From positions 5,469,614 to 5,533,613 of the forward strand of contig NZ_AP018290.1 of assembly GCF_002368415.1 (NCBI RefSeq): 64,000 bases of DNA, read 5' to 3'. This document shows, in pieces, positions 15,975 through 23,085 of the stretch (its first letter is position 1; each line of letters begins with the position of its first letter). Below the pieces are notes generated by a model. That model searched no databases and had not been told where the DNA came from. It was given only the letters and a program-made list of their open reading frames with translations. This DNA is from Calothrix sp. NIES-4105 (lineage in GTDB: Bacteria; Cyanobacteriota; Cyanobacteriia; Cyanobacteriales; Nostocaceae). The translations under genes and the position numbers were made by a program.

Positions 15975-18329
15975 TCAAGAATCCTCCGTTAATTGCCAAA
16001 TCTTGATGGTTTTGTCAGAACAGCCACTAACGATAAAGCGGTCATCAGGAGTAATTGCGATAGAATTAACAGTACCTAGGTGTCCGGTGAGAGTTTGCAG
16101 TAATTCACCCGATGGTAAGTGCCAAATTTTAATAGTTTTATCACTGCTACCACTGATAATTAATTTGCCATCGCGACTAACAGCAAGACTTTTGACTTCA
16201 GCAGTATGTTCGATTAAATTGTGTAATATTCTACCATTGTTTAAGTCCCAAACTTTGATGGTGCAGTCAGTACTACCGCTAACCAAGATTTGTCCGTTGG
16301 GATGAAGCGCTAAAGCTTTGACTTCTCCCGAATGTCCCATGAAGGTACGTAACGGTTCACCTGTTTGAGGATTCCAAAGTTTGATTTTATTATCGCTCGT
16401 ACCGCTAACTAAGGTTGTGCCATCGGGAGTGATCGCAGTCGCATTAACTGAAGACGAATGCCAAAGCGTACACACTCTATCACCTTTTTGCAGGTTCCAA
16501 ATTTTGATTTTATTACTGCCGCTAGCAAGAATTTGACCGTCGGGACTGATGCTTACGACATTAACAGGTTTATTGTGTCCAAGCAGTGTATGAATTAATT
16601 TACCTGTTTGAAGCTGCCAAACTTTAACATTGCTACGAGCTGTATCGCAAATCCCTACAGCCAAAAAGGCGCCATCAGGACTTACTGCTACGGAAGAAAT
16701 TTCCCCTGAATGTCCTGATATTGTCCGAATAACTTTGCCTGTATGGAGGTTCCACACTTTTACAGTTTTATCAGCGCATCCACTTACAATTGTTTCACCA
16801 TCAGGACTAACGACGACGGATGTTACTTTTTCAGCATGTCCGGTCAGAGTGTTGACGACGTAGGCATATTCAGAGGAGCGCAGCTTTTTTAAATCGTTAA
16901 TTGCCGAAAGCATTTCCTCGACTAAATTAAGATTAGGCAAGTCTCCAATCGCAGTAAAATAAGTTTTGAGATTACTAATATATTTTTCATCTTCAATTCG
17001 TACAGCGTTCAACATTGCCTTAAGCGGGTTACTAGTCTCATTTGGAGAAATGTGATGCAGTTGTAACCAAGCGTCAAGTGAATAACTTACTTGTTGACTT
17101 GCCCAAGTCGGGTCATCTAAACTTGATAGACTATTAGCCAATTGTAACGCTAATTCAGGAACCCAGTAGCCTCGTTCACTCTCCAACGCCTGATAAACTT
17201 GTTTGTATCCTTCGGCAATGGCGCCTACCGATTGAAAATCGATACTATCATCTACTAAATGCGGCAGTAATTCGGGTAACAGTGGGGAAACATCGTGATG
17301 AATCAGGTGATAAACATCAGATATCCAGCTAGCTACTAAACAATGACAGTTAGTTAATACTTGGCACAACTTTTGAAAATCTTGACGATTAACTCGATAT
17401 TTCAGTTCAATTTTAGTAGTATCAATTCCCTTATCTTTCCATTTCTTTTCGCGCTCTAAAAGTTCTAAATTATAGACGTTATCTCCCCCCATCTGATTTA
17501 TCTCATCTATATCTTCCCCTAAAAGTATCAACTCATCGCGAATTTGCCTCCACTGTAGGGCGCGGTTTTTTGCCGATTGATAAACAATATCTCTGTACGA
17601 TATCCTCGAAATAGTCTTGTAATAATAGTTGTCTTGACCTAAACCCCAATACCCAATACGAAAATTAATATAATCTCCGTCAGTTTCCGACTCTAATATT
17701 AGTATAGGCTCCGATTTCAACATTCCAAACAAAGCCTTAATACTCGATTCGCTATGAAACCTCTTACTATACCAGGCGCCAGCTAAAAATTCAGTTGGAC
17801 GAACAGGGTTATGCAGCGAGTAATAGCAATTGAGAAAATCACGCAAACCCTCTGCTAACATTGGCTCAATTTCCGATATATCTCCTTCACGAGTATCAAA
17901 CTTATCAAATAAAATCTTAGGTGCAGCAACAAATATTTTTAGTGGAGTCCGAGTTGTATTATCTTTATGCGACTCCAAAATTTGCGATGGATATAACCGC
18001 AGAGGCCAACTATCAAGTATTCGGTTGACTTCAGGTAACTTTAGTGCAGTTTCTCGTTCGTACTTAGCTATATGTAATTGAGTTTGACGGTTGTATACAG
18101 CTAGTTGCTGCTGAATTGTCTTTTCCCGTTCATATTCAACTTGTGTTAGTTCCGATGCATTACTTTCTACAAGCGAACTATTTATAACTTCCAGAAACTC
18201 TTTAACTTCGCTGGGTGGTTGAAGTTTGGCAAGCATTGAACTTGCTTCGTTTCTTTTTTGTACTAAATTTGCTACTACGGGTGCAAATTCAAGCACTAAC
18301 TGAATTAATACTCTTAATCCTTGCTCCAT
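15975..18329 (-). CDS. WD40 protein with large uncharacterised N-terminal region
   Basis: A 784-aa protein. The last 300 residues hold seven WD40 repeats, from LTGHAEKVTSVVVSPDGE to SGCSDKTIKIWQL, one complete propeller. The N-terminal 480 residues are a soluble region not recognised as a known domain: a helical or coiled stretch (about 55-105, YEREKTIQQQLAVYNRQTQ), then an alpha/beta-looking core with PLKIFVAAPKILFDK, FLAGAWYSKRFHSE and ILILESETDGDYINFRIGYWG, then a helical linker. Similar N-termini are recalled in other cyanobacterial proteins with repeat or effector domains, but no function is known. It is probably a scaffold or signal-sensing protein. No neighbours suggest a pathway. Confidence 0.8.
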   Translation of the reverse strand: MEQGLRVLIQLVLEFAPVVANLVQKRNEASSMLAKLQPPSEVKEFLEVINSSLVESNASELTQVEYEREKTIQQQLAVYNRQTQLHIAKYERETALKLPEVNRILDSWPLRLYPSQILESHKDNTTRTPLKIFVAAPKILFDKFDTREGDISEIEPMLAEGLRDFLNCYYSLHNPVRPTEFLAGAWYSKRFHSESSIKALFGMLKSEPILILESETDGDYINFRIGYWGLGQDNYYYKTISRISYRDIVYQSAKNRALQWRQIRDELILLGEDIDEINQMGGDNVYNLELLEREKKWKDKGIDTTKIELKYRVNRQDFQKLCQVLTNCHCLVASWISDVYHLIHHDVSPLLPELLPHLVDDSIDFQSVGAIAEGYKQVYQALESERGYWVPELALQLANSLSSLDDPTWASQQVSYSLDAWLQLHHISPNETSNPLKAMLNAVRIEDEKYISNLKTYFTAIGDLPNLNLVEEMLSAINDLKKLRSSEYAYVVNTLTGHAEKVTSVVVSPDGETIVSGCADKTVKVWNLHTGKVIRTISGHSGEISSVAVSPDGAFLAVGICDTARSNVKVWQLQTGKLIHTLLGHNKPVNVVSISPDGQILASGSNKIKIWNLQKGDRVCTLWHSSSVNATAITPDGTTLVSGTSDNKIKLWNPQTGEPLRTFMGHSGEVKALALHPNGQILVSGSTDCTIKVWDLNNGRILHNLIEHTAEVKSLAVSRDGKLIISGSSDKTIKIWHLPSGELLQTLTGHLGTVNSIAITPDDRFIVSGCSDKTIKIWQLTEDS

Positions 18330-18858
18330 AAGGAGTTTCCATTTTAGTTAATCAAACTAGTAATTTTTTCTTTTCAACGCTTTAACTTTCTCTTCACTCA
18401 TTGCTGCTATCAATCTGGAATGACTCCAGTTGCATTTACTTTACTTATATTTATGATAACGCCAAACCTACACACATATGTTTGCGCGGCGCCTCGATTG
18501 TACCGGATTATTTCCCCAGCTACAGAATTTATACCAAAATTTTTACAATACTCTTACTACATATAATCTAACCCACTCTAAACTAAAGTATTTTTGAATT
18601 GGTCGCGTTGACCATACAAACTTTACCACTATTGCTCATAAAGTCTAGTGATTTACCCTATAAATACCTACCGAATTTTATAAGTAAAAAGACTCCAAAA
18701 ATATTATATCTACGTTAGATAGCCTTTGTAACATCCTTTTTGCCGTGTTTCTATGTAAATTTACTATCAAGATACCTAAAAAATATCTTTAATCGCCTAA
18801 TCTCTGTAATATTGTATATTTTATAACTTGTATAATCCCCTTACTGAAATTTATCAAA
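18330..18858. other. AT-rich intergenic gap, nothing recognised
   Basis: About 530 bases upstream of the WD40 gene, carrying its promoter and the end of the next leftward gene. No coding frame, RNA gene or repeat recognised. Confidence 0.6.
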
Positions 18859-18887
18859 TCCAGGTTCGCCAACTGGCAAACCTGAAC
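18859..18887 (-). terminator. Hairpin after the small secreted protein gene
   Basis: Inverted repeat CAGGTT..AACCTG with inner GCCA/TGGC, about 45 bases past the 3' end of the 18932-19321 gene. The flank on that strand is only moderately T-rich, so termination is likely but not certain. Confidence 0.5.
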
Positions 18888-18931
18888 GATAATTTATAAC
18901 TACTTCTGCCAGAGATTATGTGTATATCAAA

Positions 18932-19321
18932 TCAGAACCTAATTCCTAACTGTCCATTAAATCCGCGTACCGAATTGTAACCGCCTCCTACAAAAAAGTT
19001 ATCGCTAGCACGAACTTGAACTCCACCAGAAAACGCGACACCTTTATCTTCAGAATAATATCCTAAGCCTACATAAGGTGATACAAATGGTAAAGATAAG
19101 AACTTTAGCACATCTACACCAGTAGATCCATCAGGTCCAAAGCCGAGTTCGGCGCCTATATCAAAAGCACGGGCACCAACCGAGTAAGTAATGTCACCTT
19201 CATTGCCACCAACAGAAACCCAAGGTTGAGGTATGAGTTGCGCTGACGCACGCGCGGGAGCAAATAAAGTAAAAAAACCAAGTGAAGCAATAAGTGTTTT
19301 AGTAATAAGCGCAGTTTTCAC
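18932..19321 (-). CDS. Small secreted beta-rich protein, unknown function
   Basis: A 129-aa precursor with a clear signal peptide (MKTALITKTLIASLGFFTLF, cleavage near ARASA-QL). The mature part is Gly-rich with alternating polar/hydrophobic strands (ITYSVGARAFDIGAELGFG, FVSPYVGLGYYSED, FFVGGGYNSVRGFNGQLGIRF) and ends in Phe, as outer-membrane beta-barrel proteins do. At this length it could form only a small barrel or be a periplasmic or outer-membrane-associated protein. No relatives with known function come to mind. Confidence 0.65.
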   Translation of the reverse strand: MKTALITKTLIASLGFFTLFAPARASAQLIPQPWVSVGGNEGDITYSVGARAFDIGAELGFGPDGSTGVDVLKFLSLPFVSPYVGLGYYSEDKGVAFSGGVQVRASDNFFVGGGYNSVRGFNGQLGIRF

Positions 19322-19494
19322 CGTTCATCTCCTCATACAGTAACGACTTTACTTGTAATATTTATATCAGCACTTCTACCAAATACTGATTTTAAGCCAG
19401 TAATGGTGACGAATTTTGCATTGCCGATGTGCCCAATAACCCGCCTATGACAATAAGTCATAAGCTAATAGCACAAGTCCATTAAGCGAAATTC

Positions 19495-19660
19495 GTTCCA
19501 AGGGGAATACATAGCCTTGGGTGAACACGCGGGAGTTACTAACTCCCAAAACTGTTTATAACTGACCATTGGATGTGGGTGTAAACCCCACCACTGAGGA
19601 GACAGTTGACTTCCTATCTGTCCACACCGAACAGGCTCAAAATCCTGTAGAGTAAAGCTA
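19495..19660 (+). ncRNA. Candidate structured RNA with five or more hairpins
   Basis: Dense run of local stems in a 500-base gap: CCAAGG 19498-19503 with CCTTGG 19515-19520; GGGAGTT 19531-19537 with AACTCCC 19541-19547; GTGGG 19575-19579 with CCCAC 19587-19591, enclosed by AACTGT 19550-19555 with ACAGTT 19602-19607; GACAG 19601-19605 with CTGTC 19618-19622 (competing with the previous stem); ACAGG 19631-19635 with CCTGT 19644-19648. The stretch is GC-richer than its surroundings. It matches no universal RNA motif known to this reader (not RNase P, tmRNA, SRP or a group II domain V). The end (gtagagt..gggcgtaatc) faintly recalls the 3' part of cyanobacterial IS605/IS607 omega RNAs, so a transposon relic is possible. 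Strand not certain. Confidence 0.4.
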
Positions 19661-19824
19661 GAAGCAGGGCGTAATCAGGACTGAATCAGATTAGTTTCTC
19701 TTGCGCCGCATGTTTACGTACTCCTCAAACTGAAAATACTTGTAAAATTTAAATTTTGAGTAAGTTTATAATAATTGTAAGCAATAATTAAAATTGGCGC
19801 CTGTGGAAGAATTGGGGGAATCAA

Positions 19825-20457
19825 ATGAACCGCCAACCGTTGCTAGACCCAAATCGCTCGTATACTTTTAGTAATTACTTTGAGTTAGGTTTTCCGGTTG
19901 ACGATTTAGTCGCGGAATTTGGGTACTCATTCGAGCGTAAATTTATTAATTTGCCTCAGTATTCCGGCACATTAGACAGACTTACTGACTTGAAGCAACG
20001 AATAGAAGAGGTATTACCGTATGTAGATTTAGAAAACGAAGCTACACGCAGGGAAATCCTAATTGCGCCGATTGTAACCGATTTAATCCATTATTCCCGT
20101 GCCAAATTACGAATTGAATATACTATTAAAGTAGATAATCGACTCCAAGGTAATTTAGATTATTACTTGCGTTCTAACACTAATTTAATTGTCATTGAAG
20201 CGAAACATGCTGATATCAATAAAGGATTTACACAGTTAGCAACTGAGATGATAGCCCTCGATAAATTGACTGATTCCACTCAAAAAGAGATATTGGGAGC
20301 AGTAACCACAGGTAATATTTGGCAATTTGGTATATTATACCGACAAACACAAAGTATTGAACAAGCAATTAATCTTTATAGGGTAACAGAAGAATTAGAA
20401 GCTGTAGTTAGAATTTTACTAGCTGGATTGATGAATCCAATCCCTCCAATCCCTTAA
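19825..20457 (+). CDS. PD-(D/E)XK-like nuclease-fold protein
   Basis: A 210-aa cytosolic protein with GGGGGA ribosome binding site. The central block NRLQGNLDYYLRS ... NLIVIEAKHADINKGFTQLATEM has the order G-x-x-D ... (I/V)-E-A-K of PD-(D/E)XK nucleases, as in the N-terminal domain of type I restriction HsdR and many cyanobacterial hypothetical proteins. Catalytic residues would be D of GNLDY and E/K of IEAK. It stands alone without methylase or specificity subunits, so a restriction role is not supported. Function unknown. Confidence 0.65.
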   Translation: MNRQPLLDPNRSYTFSNYFELGFPVDDLVAEFGYSFERKFINLPQYSGTLDRLTDLKQRIEEVLPYVDLENEATRREILIAPIVTDLIHYSRAKLRIEYTIKVDNRLQGNLDYYLRSNTNLIVIEAKHADINKGFTQLATEMIALDKLTDSTQKEILGAVTTGNIWQFGILYRQTQSIEQAINLYRVTEELEAVVRILLAGLMNPIPPIP

Positions 20458-20468
20458 TAAGGAGAGCT

Positions 20469-20508
20469 AAAAACCACTTTATTATTCTTCCCTTATTTAG
20501 TGGTTAGG
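20469..20508. terminator. AACCACT..AGTGGTT hairpin
   Basis: Arms AACCACTTTA and TTTAGTGGTT around a short T-rich loop, between convergent genes. Likely a bidirectional transcription end. Confidence 0.45.
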
Positions 20509-20521
20509 AGGGATTATAGTC

Positions 20522-20761
20522 TCATTCATACAAAGCAGAATAACGATAATAATCACTATTTTGAGGTTCAACGATAACTTGGCATTCAAGCTGATATAAC
20601 TTTTGAATCATCGAATCCGATAACTGATTCCTTGAAACATCTAATAGATAAAGCTGATTAACCGCTGGACAGTTTAACAAAAATTCGGCGCCGTAATCTG
20701 TTAAAGGCGCCTGTCCTCCTAGTACTGCATCAAATTTTGTTGGTTGGTTTGAGTCATTCAT
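20522..20761 (-). CDS. Short FDAVLGGQ-tagged protein, LRR-like C-terminal remnant
   Basis: A 79-aa protein. Its N-terminus (QPTKFDAVLGGQAP) is nearly identical to that of the WD40 protein at 23086 (QPREFDAVLGGQVAP), although the rest is unrelated. The remainder, VNQLYLLDVSRNQLSDSMIQKL, is a leucine-rich-repeat unit, followed by an acidic/Tyr-rich tail like the C-terminus of cyanobacterial LRR proteins of the STM4015 type. The gene looks like such a protein reduced to its N-terminal tag and last repeat by an internal deletion. It may be a relic or a functional mini-protein. Confidence 0.55.
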   Translation of the reverse strand: MNDSNQPTKFDAVLGGQAPLTDYGAEFLLNCPAVNQLYLLDVSRNQLSDSMIQKLYQLECQVIVEPQNSDYYRYSALYE

Positions 20762-20789
20762 TTGGTTTATGATTTTATGAGATGTTTAC

Positions 20790-20822
20790 CACAGAGACGC
20801 AGAGGACACAGAGGAGGAGAGG
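20790..20822. repeat. ACCACAGAGACGCAGAGGACACAGAGG repeat
   Basis: One of several copies of a purine-rich short repeat (units like CACAGAGG or CACAAAGG). Others are at about 601-684, 24866-24890, 35331-35415, 38092-38140 and 52352-52385, generally just past gene ends. Function unknown. Confidence 0.6.
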
Positions 20823-20915
20823 AACTGAGATTTTGCCTATATTTATGTTTCCCATTTTGACGAGATTATTTGGCGCCAAGGCTTATCTTCATTATTTCTT
20901 TTAATATATTTGTGG

Positions 20916-20973
20916 GGTGCGTGACGCTATAAAAAAATTTCAACGTATAATAATACTTCTAGCGTCACGCACC
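20916..20973. repeat. Perfect 14-bp inverted repeat GGTGCGTGACGCTA
   Basis: GGTGCGTGACGCTA at 20916-20929 and its exact complement TAGCGTCACGCACC at 20960-20973, loop 30 bases, downstream of the ThrRS gene. A partial relative, gtggcgccacgcacc, lies near 50236-50250. It could end the thrS2 transcript from the right. Confidence 0.7.
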
Positions 20974-21108
20974 GATTTGAAAGAGATATCCTAATTTTAA
21001 AACGCAACGCTTAGTATCTATGTGTAACGATACTTTAAGTAGGTAGGCGCGATTAAAACGGACTTTTGCCCCAACGCCTATGGGTTTTAAACATAGGCGG
21101 GTCAGATT

Positions 21109-22317
21109 TTACAATGAGCGTGAGAAACCGTGTCTGATATCTTCCTCCAAGCGTAATAATTCAATCTCCTGTTGACCAGAAACACCCAGGCGCCGAAGAT
21201 TAACTGTACCTTTTGCTGCTTCTTGTTCTCCAACAACAGCGATTAAAGGAATCTTACGTTCAAATAGTTCACGAATCTTTTTAGAAATTGTCGCATCACG
21301 CTTTGCTAACTCCACCCTAACACCCTTACGCCTCAATTTAGATGTAACATATAAAGCCCATTGAGCAGATTTATCGGATATTGCTGCTACTGCTATTTGA
21401 ACTGGCGCCAACCATAAAGGTAAAGCACCATGACTTTCTAAAAGTATTCCTATCCAGCGTTCGATTGAACCTAGAACTGCTTGATGCAGCATTACAGGTT
21501 GTTCAAATGCTCCCTCACTGTTGACAAAAGCAAGGTCAAATATTTGTGGCAAATTAAAATCTACTTGAATTGTACCGCACTGCCATGAGCGTCCAAGATG
21601 GTCTTCTAAGCTAACTTCGATTTTTGGTCCATAGAAGGCGCCTTCACCTGGTAATAATTCATATGCGTATTCAAGCGCTTCACAAGCATTTATGAGGGCG
21701 CCTTCTGCTTTATCCCAAAGAGCGTCAGAACCAAGACGTTTTTCTGGTCGTAGAGAAATCTTGATTGAAAACTTCTCATATCCAAACGCTTTGTAGACTT
21801 CACCTACCATGTTCAAGAAGTCACGAATCTCGTTTTGAATATCTGCTTCTTGGCAAAAGATATGAGCGTCATCTTGGACAAATTGACGTAACCGCATACA
21901 ACCAGATAGTGTTCCTGAAGGTTCATTCCGGTGAACCATACCAAACTCCATTAACCGGATAGGCATTTCGCAATAACTGTGACGATGGGATTTATAGATA
22001 CCAATATGTGCAGGACATGACATTGGCTTTAATGCATAATCTATGCTCAAGTCTTCTTTATCTTTTTCTAAGCTACCAACTACAAAAATGCCTTCGTGGA
22101 ATTTTTCCCAGTGACCTGATTTTTCCCAGAGTGCGCGACTCAATGCGACAGGTGAGCGCACTTCTAAAAATCCATATGATTCGTACACCCCACGCATATA
22201 ATCTTCAATTACACGATATAGGTGCCATCCCATCGGATGCCAAAAAATCATACCGGGACTATGTTCTTCAAAATGAAACAAATCCATTGCTCTTGCTAGT
22301 TCTCTATGATCGTACAT
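21109..22317 (-). CDS. thrS2: Short threonyl-tRNA synthetase lacking the editing domain
   Basis: A 402-aa class II synthetase that charges tRNA-Thr. The catalytic core is complete: motif 2 region MVHRNEPSGTLSGCMRLRQF, and the three residues matching the E. coli zinc ligands (Cys in KPMSCPAH, His in QDDAHIF, His in PVMLHQAVLGS). A C-terminal anticodon-binding domain (about 300-395) follows. Family members run to 600-640 aa. This one starts directly at MYDHRELARAMDLF, so the N-terminal TGS and proofreading domains are absent. Heterocystous cyanobacteria are known to carry two ThrRSs, one a proofreading-impaired isoform (T2) induced when zinc is scarce. This gene is probably that type, as inferred from length and class. 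GGAG precedes the ATG. Expression is likely controlled by the tandem attenuators at 22352-22630. Confidence 0.9.
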   Translation of the reverse strand: MYDHRELARAMDLFHFEEHSPGMIFWHPMGWHLYRVIEDYMRGVYESYGFLEVRSPVALSRALWEKSGHWEKFHEGIFVVGSLEKDKEDLSIDYALKPMSCPAHIGIYKSHRHSYCEMPIRLMEFGMVHRNEPSGTLSGCMRLRQFVQDDAHIFCQEADIQNEIRDFLNMVGEVYKAFGYEKFSIKISLRPEKRLGSDALWDKAEGALINACEALEYAYELLPGEGAFYGPKIEVSLEDHLGRSWQCGTIQVDFNLPQIFDLAFVNSEGAFEQPVMLHQAVLGSIERWIGILLESHGALPLWLAPVQIAVAAISDKSAQWALYVTSKLRRKGVRVELAKRDATISKKIRELFERKIPLIAVVGEQEAAKGTVNLRRLGVSGQQEIELLRLEEDIRHGFSRSL

Positions 22318-22351
22318 TGGTTTACTCCTTGTTCAAAAAAGTGTTGAAATT

Positions 22352-22388
22352 AAAAAACCCCTCCGAGCGTTTGCGCCTGAAGGGGTTT
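22352..22388 (-). terminator. Gene-proximal attenuator terminator of thrS2
   Basis: Read on the minus strand: AACCCCTTC, loop with GGCGCAAACGCTC, then GGAGGGGTT followed by a run of T. A classical intrinsic terminator 35 bases before the thrS2 start. Its 5' arm AACCCCTTC can alternatively pair with GGAGGGGTT inside the leader peptide frame at 22416-22424, which forms an antiterminator. Confidence 0.9.
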
Positions 22389-22406
22389 GGTAATGAACGC
22401 ATTCAA

Positions 22407-22478
22407 CTACGTCACAACCCCTCCAGGTGTGATAGTGGTGGTAGTGGTAGTAGTTGTAATGGCTTTGAAATTCTTCAT
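22407..22478 (-). CDS. Threonine-rich attenuator leader peptide 2
   Basis: A 23-codon frame, ATG 22478 to TAG 22407: MKNFKAI, eight consecutive Thr codons (ACA ACT ACT ACC ACT ACC ACC ACT), then ITPGGVVT. Ten of 23 residues are Thr, and several Thr codons are mixed, so any Thr-tRNA shortage would stall the ribosome. The design parallels E. coli thrL. The codons GGA GGG GTT near the stop provide the antiterminator arm. A ribosome that finishes the peptide covers this arm and lets the terminator at 22352-22388 form. A ribosome stalled on the Thr run leaves it free to pair. No obvious Shine-Dalgarno precedes the ATG, which is common in cyanobacteria. Confidence 0.85.
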   Translation of the reverse strand: MKNFKAITTTTTTTTITPGGVVT

Positions 22479-22502
22479 ATTGTGAATGGGAAATAATGGT
22501 AA

Positions 22503-22535
22503 TAAAAAACCCTCCGAGGTGGCGCCTAGAGGGGT
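22503..22535 (-). terminator. Gene-distal attenuator terminator of thrS2
   Basis: Read on the minus strand: ACCCCTC, loop containing TAGGCGCCACCTC, then GGAGGG and TTTTTT. Same plan as the proximal terminator. Its 5' arm CCCTC can alternatively pair with GGAGGG in the end of leader peptide 1 (22574-22579). Confidence 0.85.
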
Positions 22536-22567
22536 GAATCATTGCTTATATACGCACGCGCAACGTT

Positions 22568-22630
22568 TCACAACCCTCCGTGGCTGGTAGTTCGAGTAGT
22601 TATGGTGGTTGTGACTAAGCTGATAATCAT
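22568..22630 (-). CDS. Threonine-rich attenuator leader peptide 1
   Basis: A 20-codon frame, ATG 22630 to TGA 22568, reading MIISLVTTTITTRTTSHGGL. Seven Thr codons sit in a nine-codon stretch, broken by Ile and Arg. It ends in GGA GGG TTG TGA, the same Gly-Gly codon block as in leader peptide 2, which is explained by base pairing to the terminator rather than by the peptide sequence. It lies about 30 bases after the predicted transcription start. It is shorter and less regular than leader 2, so it may be the weaker gate. Confidence 0.75.
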   Translation of the reverse strand: MIISLVTTTITTRTTSHGGL

Positions 22631-22642
22631 GAGTATTGAGTT

Positions 22643-22657
22643 GGATAATTATTTGAG
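22643..22657. promoter_or_regulatory. Weak Zur-box-like half site
   Basis: GGATAATTATTTGAG partly matches the cyanobacterial Zur operator TGATAATNATTATCA (good left half, poor right half), and TGATAAT recurs at 22621-22627. The position, just after the predicted transcription start, would suit a repressor. The match is too weak to rely on without experiment. Confidence 0.25.
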
Positions 22658-22667
22658 CCTGTAATTC

Positions 22668-22696
22668 TATTTAAACAAATTTCACTCGATTGTCAA
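22668..22696 (-). promoter_or_regulatory. Predicted promoter of the thrS2 leader
   Basis: On the minus strand TTGACA (22696-22691), 17-base spacer, TAAATA (22673-22668). Transcription would start near 22661, giving a leader of about 340 nt that contains both Thr-rich peptides and both terminators before the thrS2 ATG at 22317. Confidence 0.6.
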
Positions 22697-22713
22697 CACA
22701 ATTTTGTTACAAA

Positions 22714-22802
22714 TATGTAGAGACGTGTTCACAGAGTGTCGCGAAGGGAATATATCGCGTCTTTACTATATGTTGGGTTACGCCGCTCCACCCAACCTAC
22801 AA
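22714..22802. repeat. Two dispersed palindromes (GTAGAGACG type and GTTGGGTT type)
   Basis: TGTAGAGACG..CGTCTTTAC and TGTTGGGTTACGCC..CCACCCAACCTACA side by side. Both families are widespread in Nostocales. Nothing else is recognised between 22803 and 23085 apart from the likely promoter of the next gene. Confidence 0.6.
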
Positions 22803-23085
22803 TTCGCCCAGTAAAAAGCATTCTACGATCAGATATATTCTTTAACTACTTAAATATCCTTTTTGTGAGAGTAATAAAGGAACATCTCTTCAATTTTTTG
22901 GTTGTAATAAAAACAATGATTTGCGTAAAAACCCGGATTAGTATATTGTAAACAACAGGCGAATTATTATCATTTTTTAACGCAAAGCACTTAGTAGTAC
23001 CGTCCAACTTCCATATCTATATACAATAGAGGATATTTTTATCACCAAATTGGAAATACTTGTGTTAGCAAGGAATAAAATAGTT

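Noticed and set aside
19322-19824. RNase P RNA, tmRNA or SRP RNA in the structured gap
   Set aside because: None of the universally conserved sequences of these RNAs could be found; kept only as an unassigned structured RNA.
22008-22496. 162-aa reading frame on the plus strand antisense to the ThrRS
   Set aside because: Antisense shadow of thrS2 and its leader; no ribosome binding site or recognisable domain.
22333-22542. 69-aa reading frame on the minus strand over the thrS2 leader
   Set aside because: It runs through both the proximal terminator and leader peptide 2 in another frame, has no plausible protein character (poly-Tyr/His from the complement of Thr codons), and is explained by the attenuator.
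22621-22657. Zur operator upstream of thrS2
   Set aside because: Only half-sites match; listed as a weak candidate rather than a finding.
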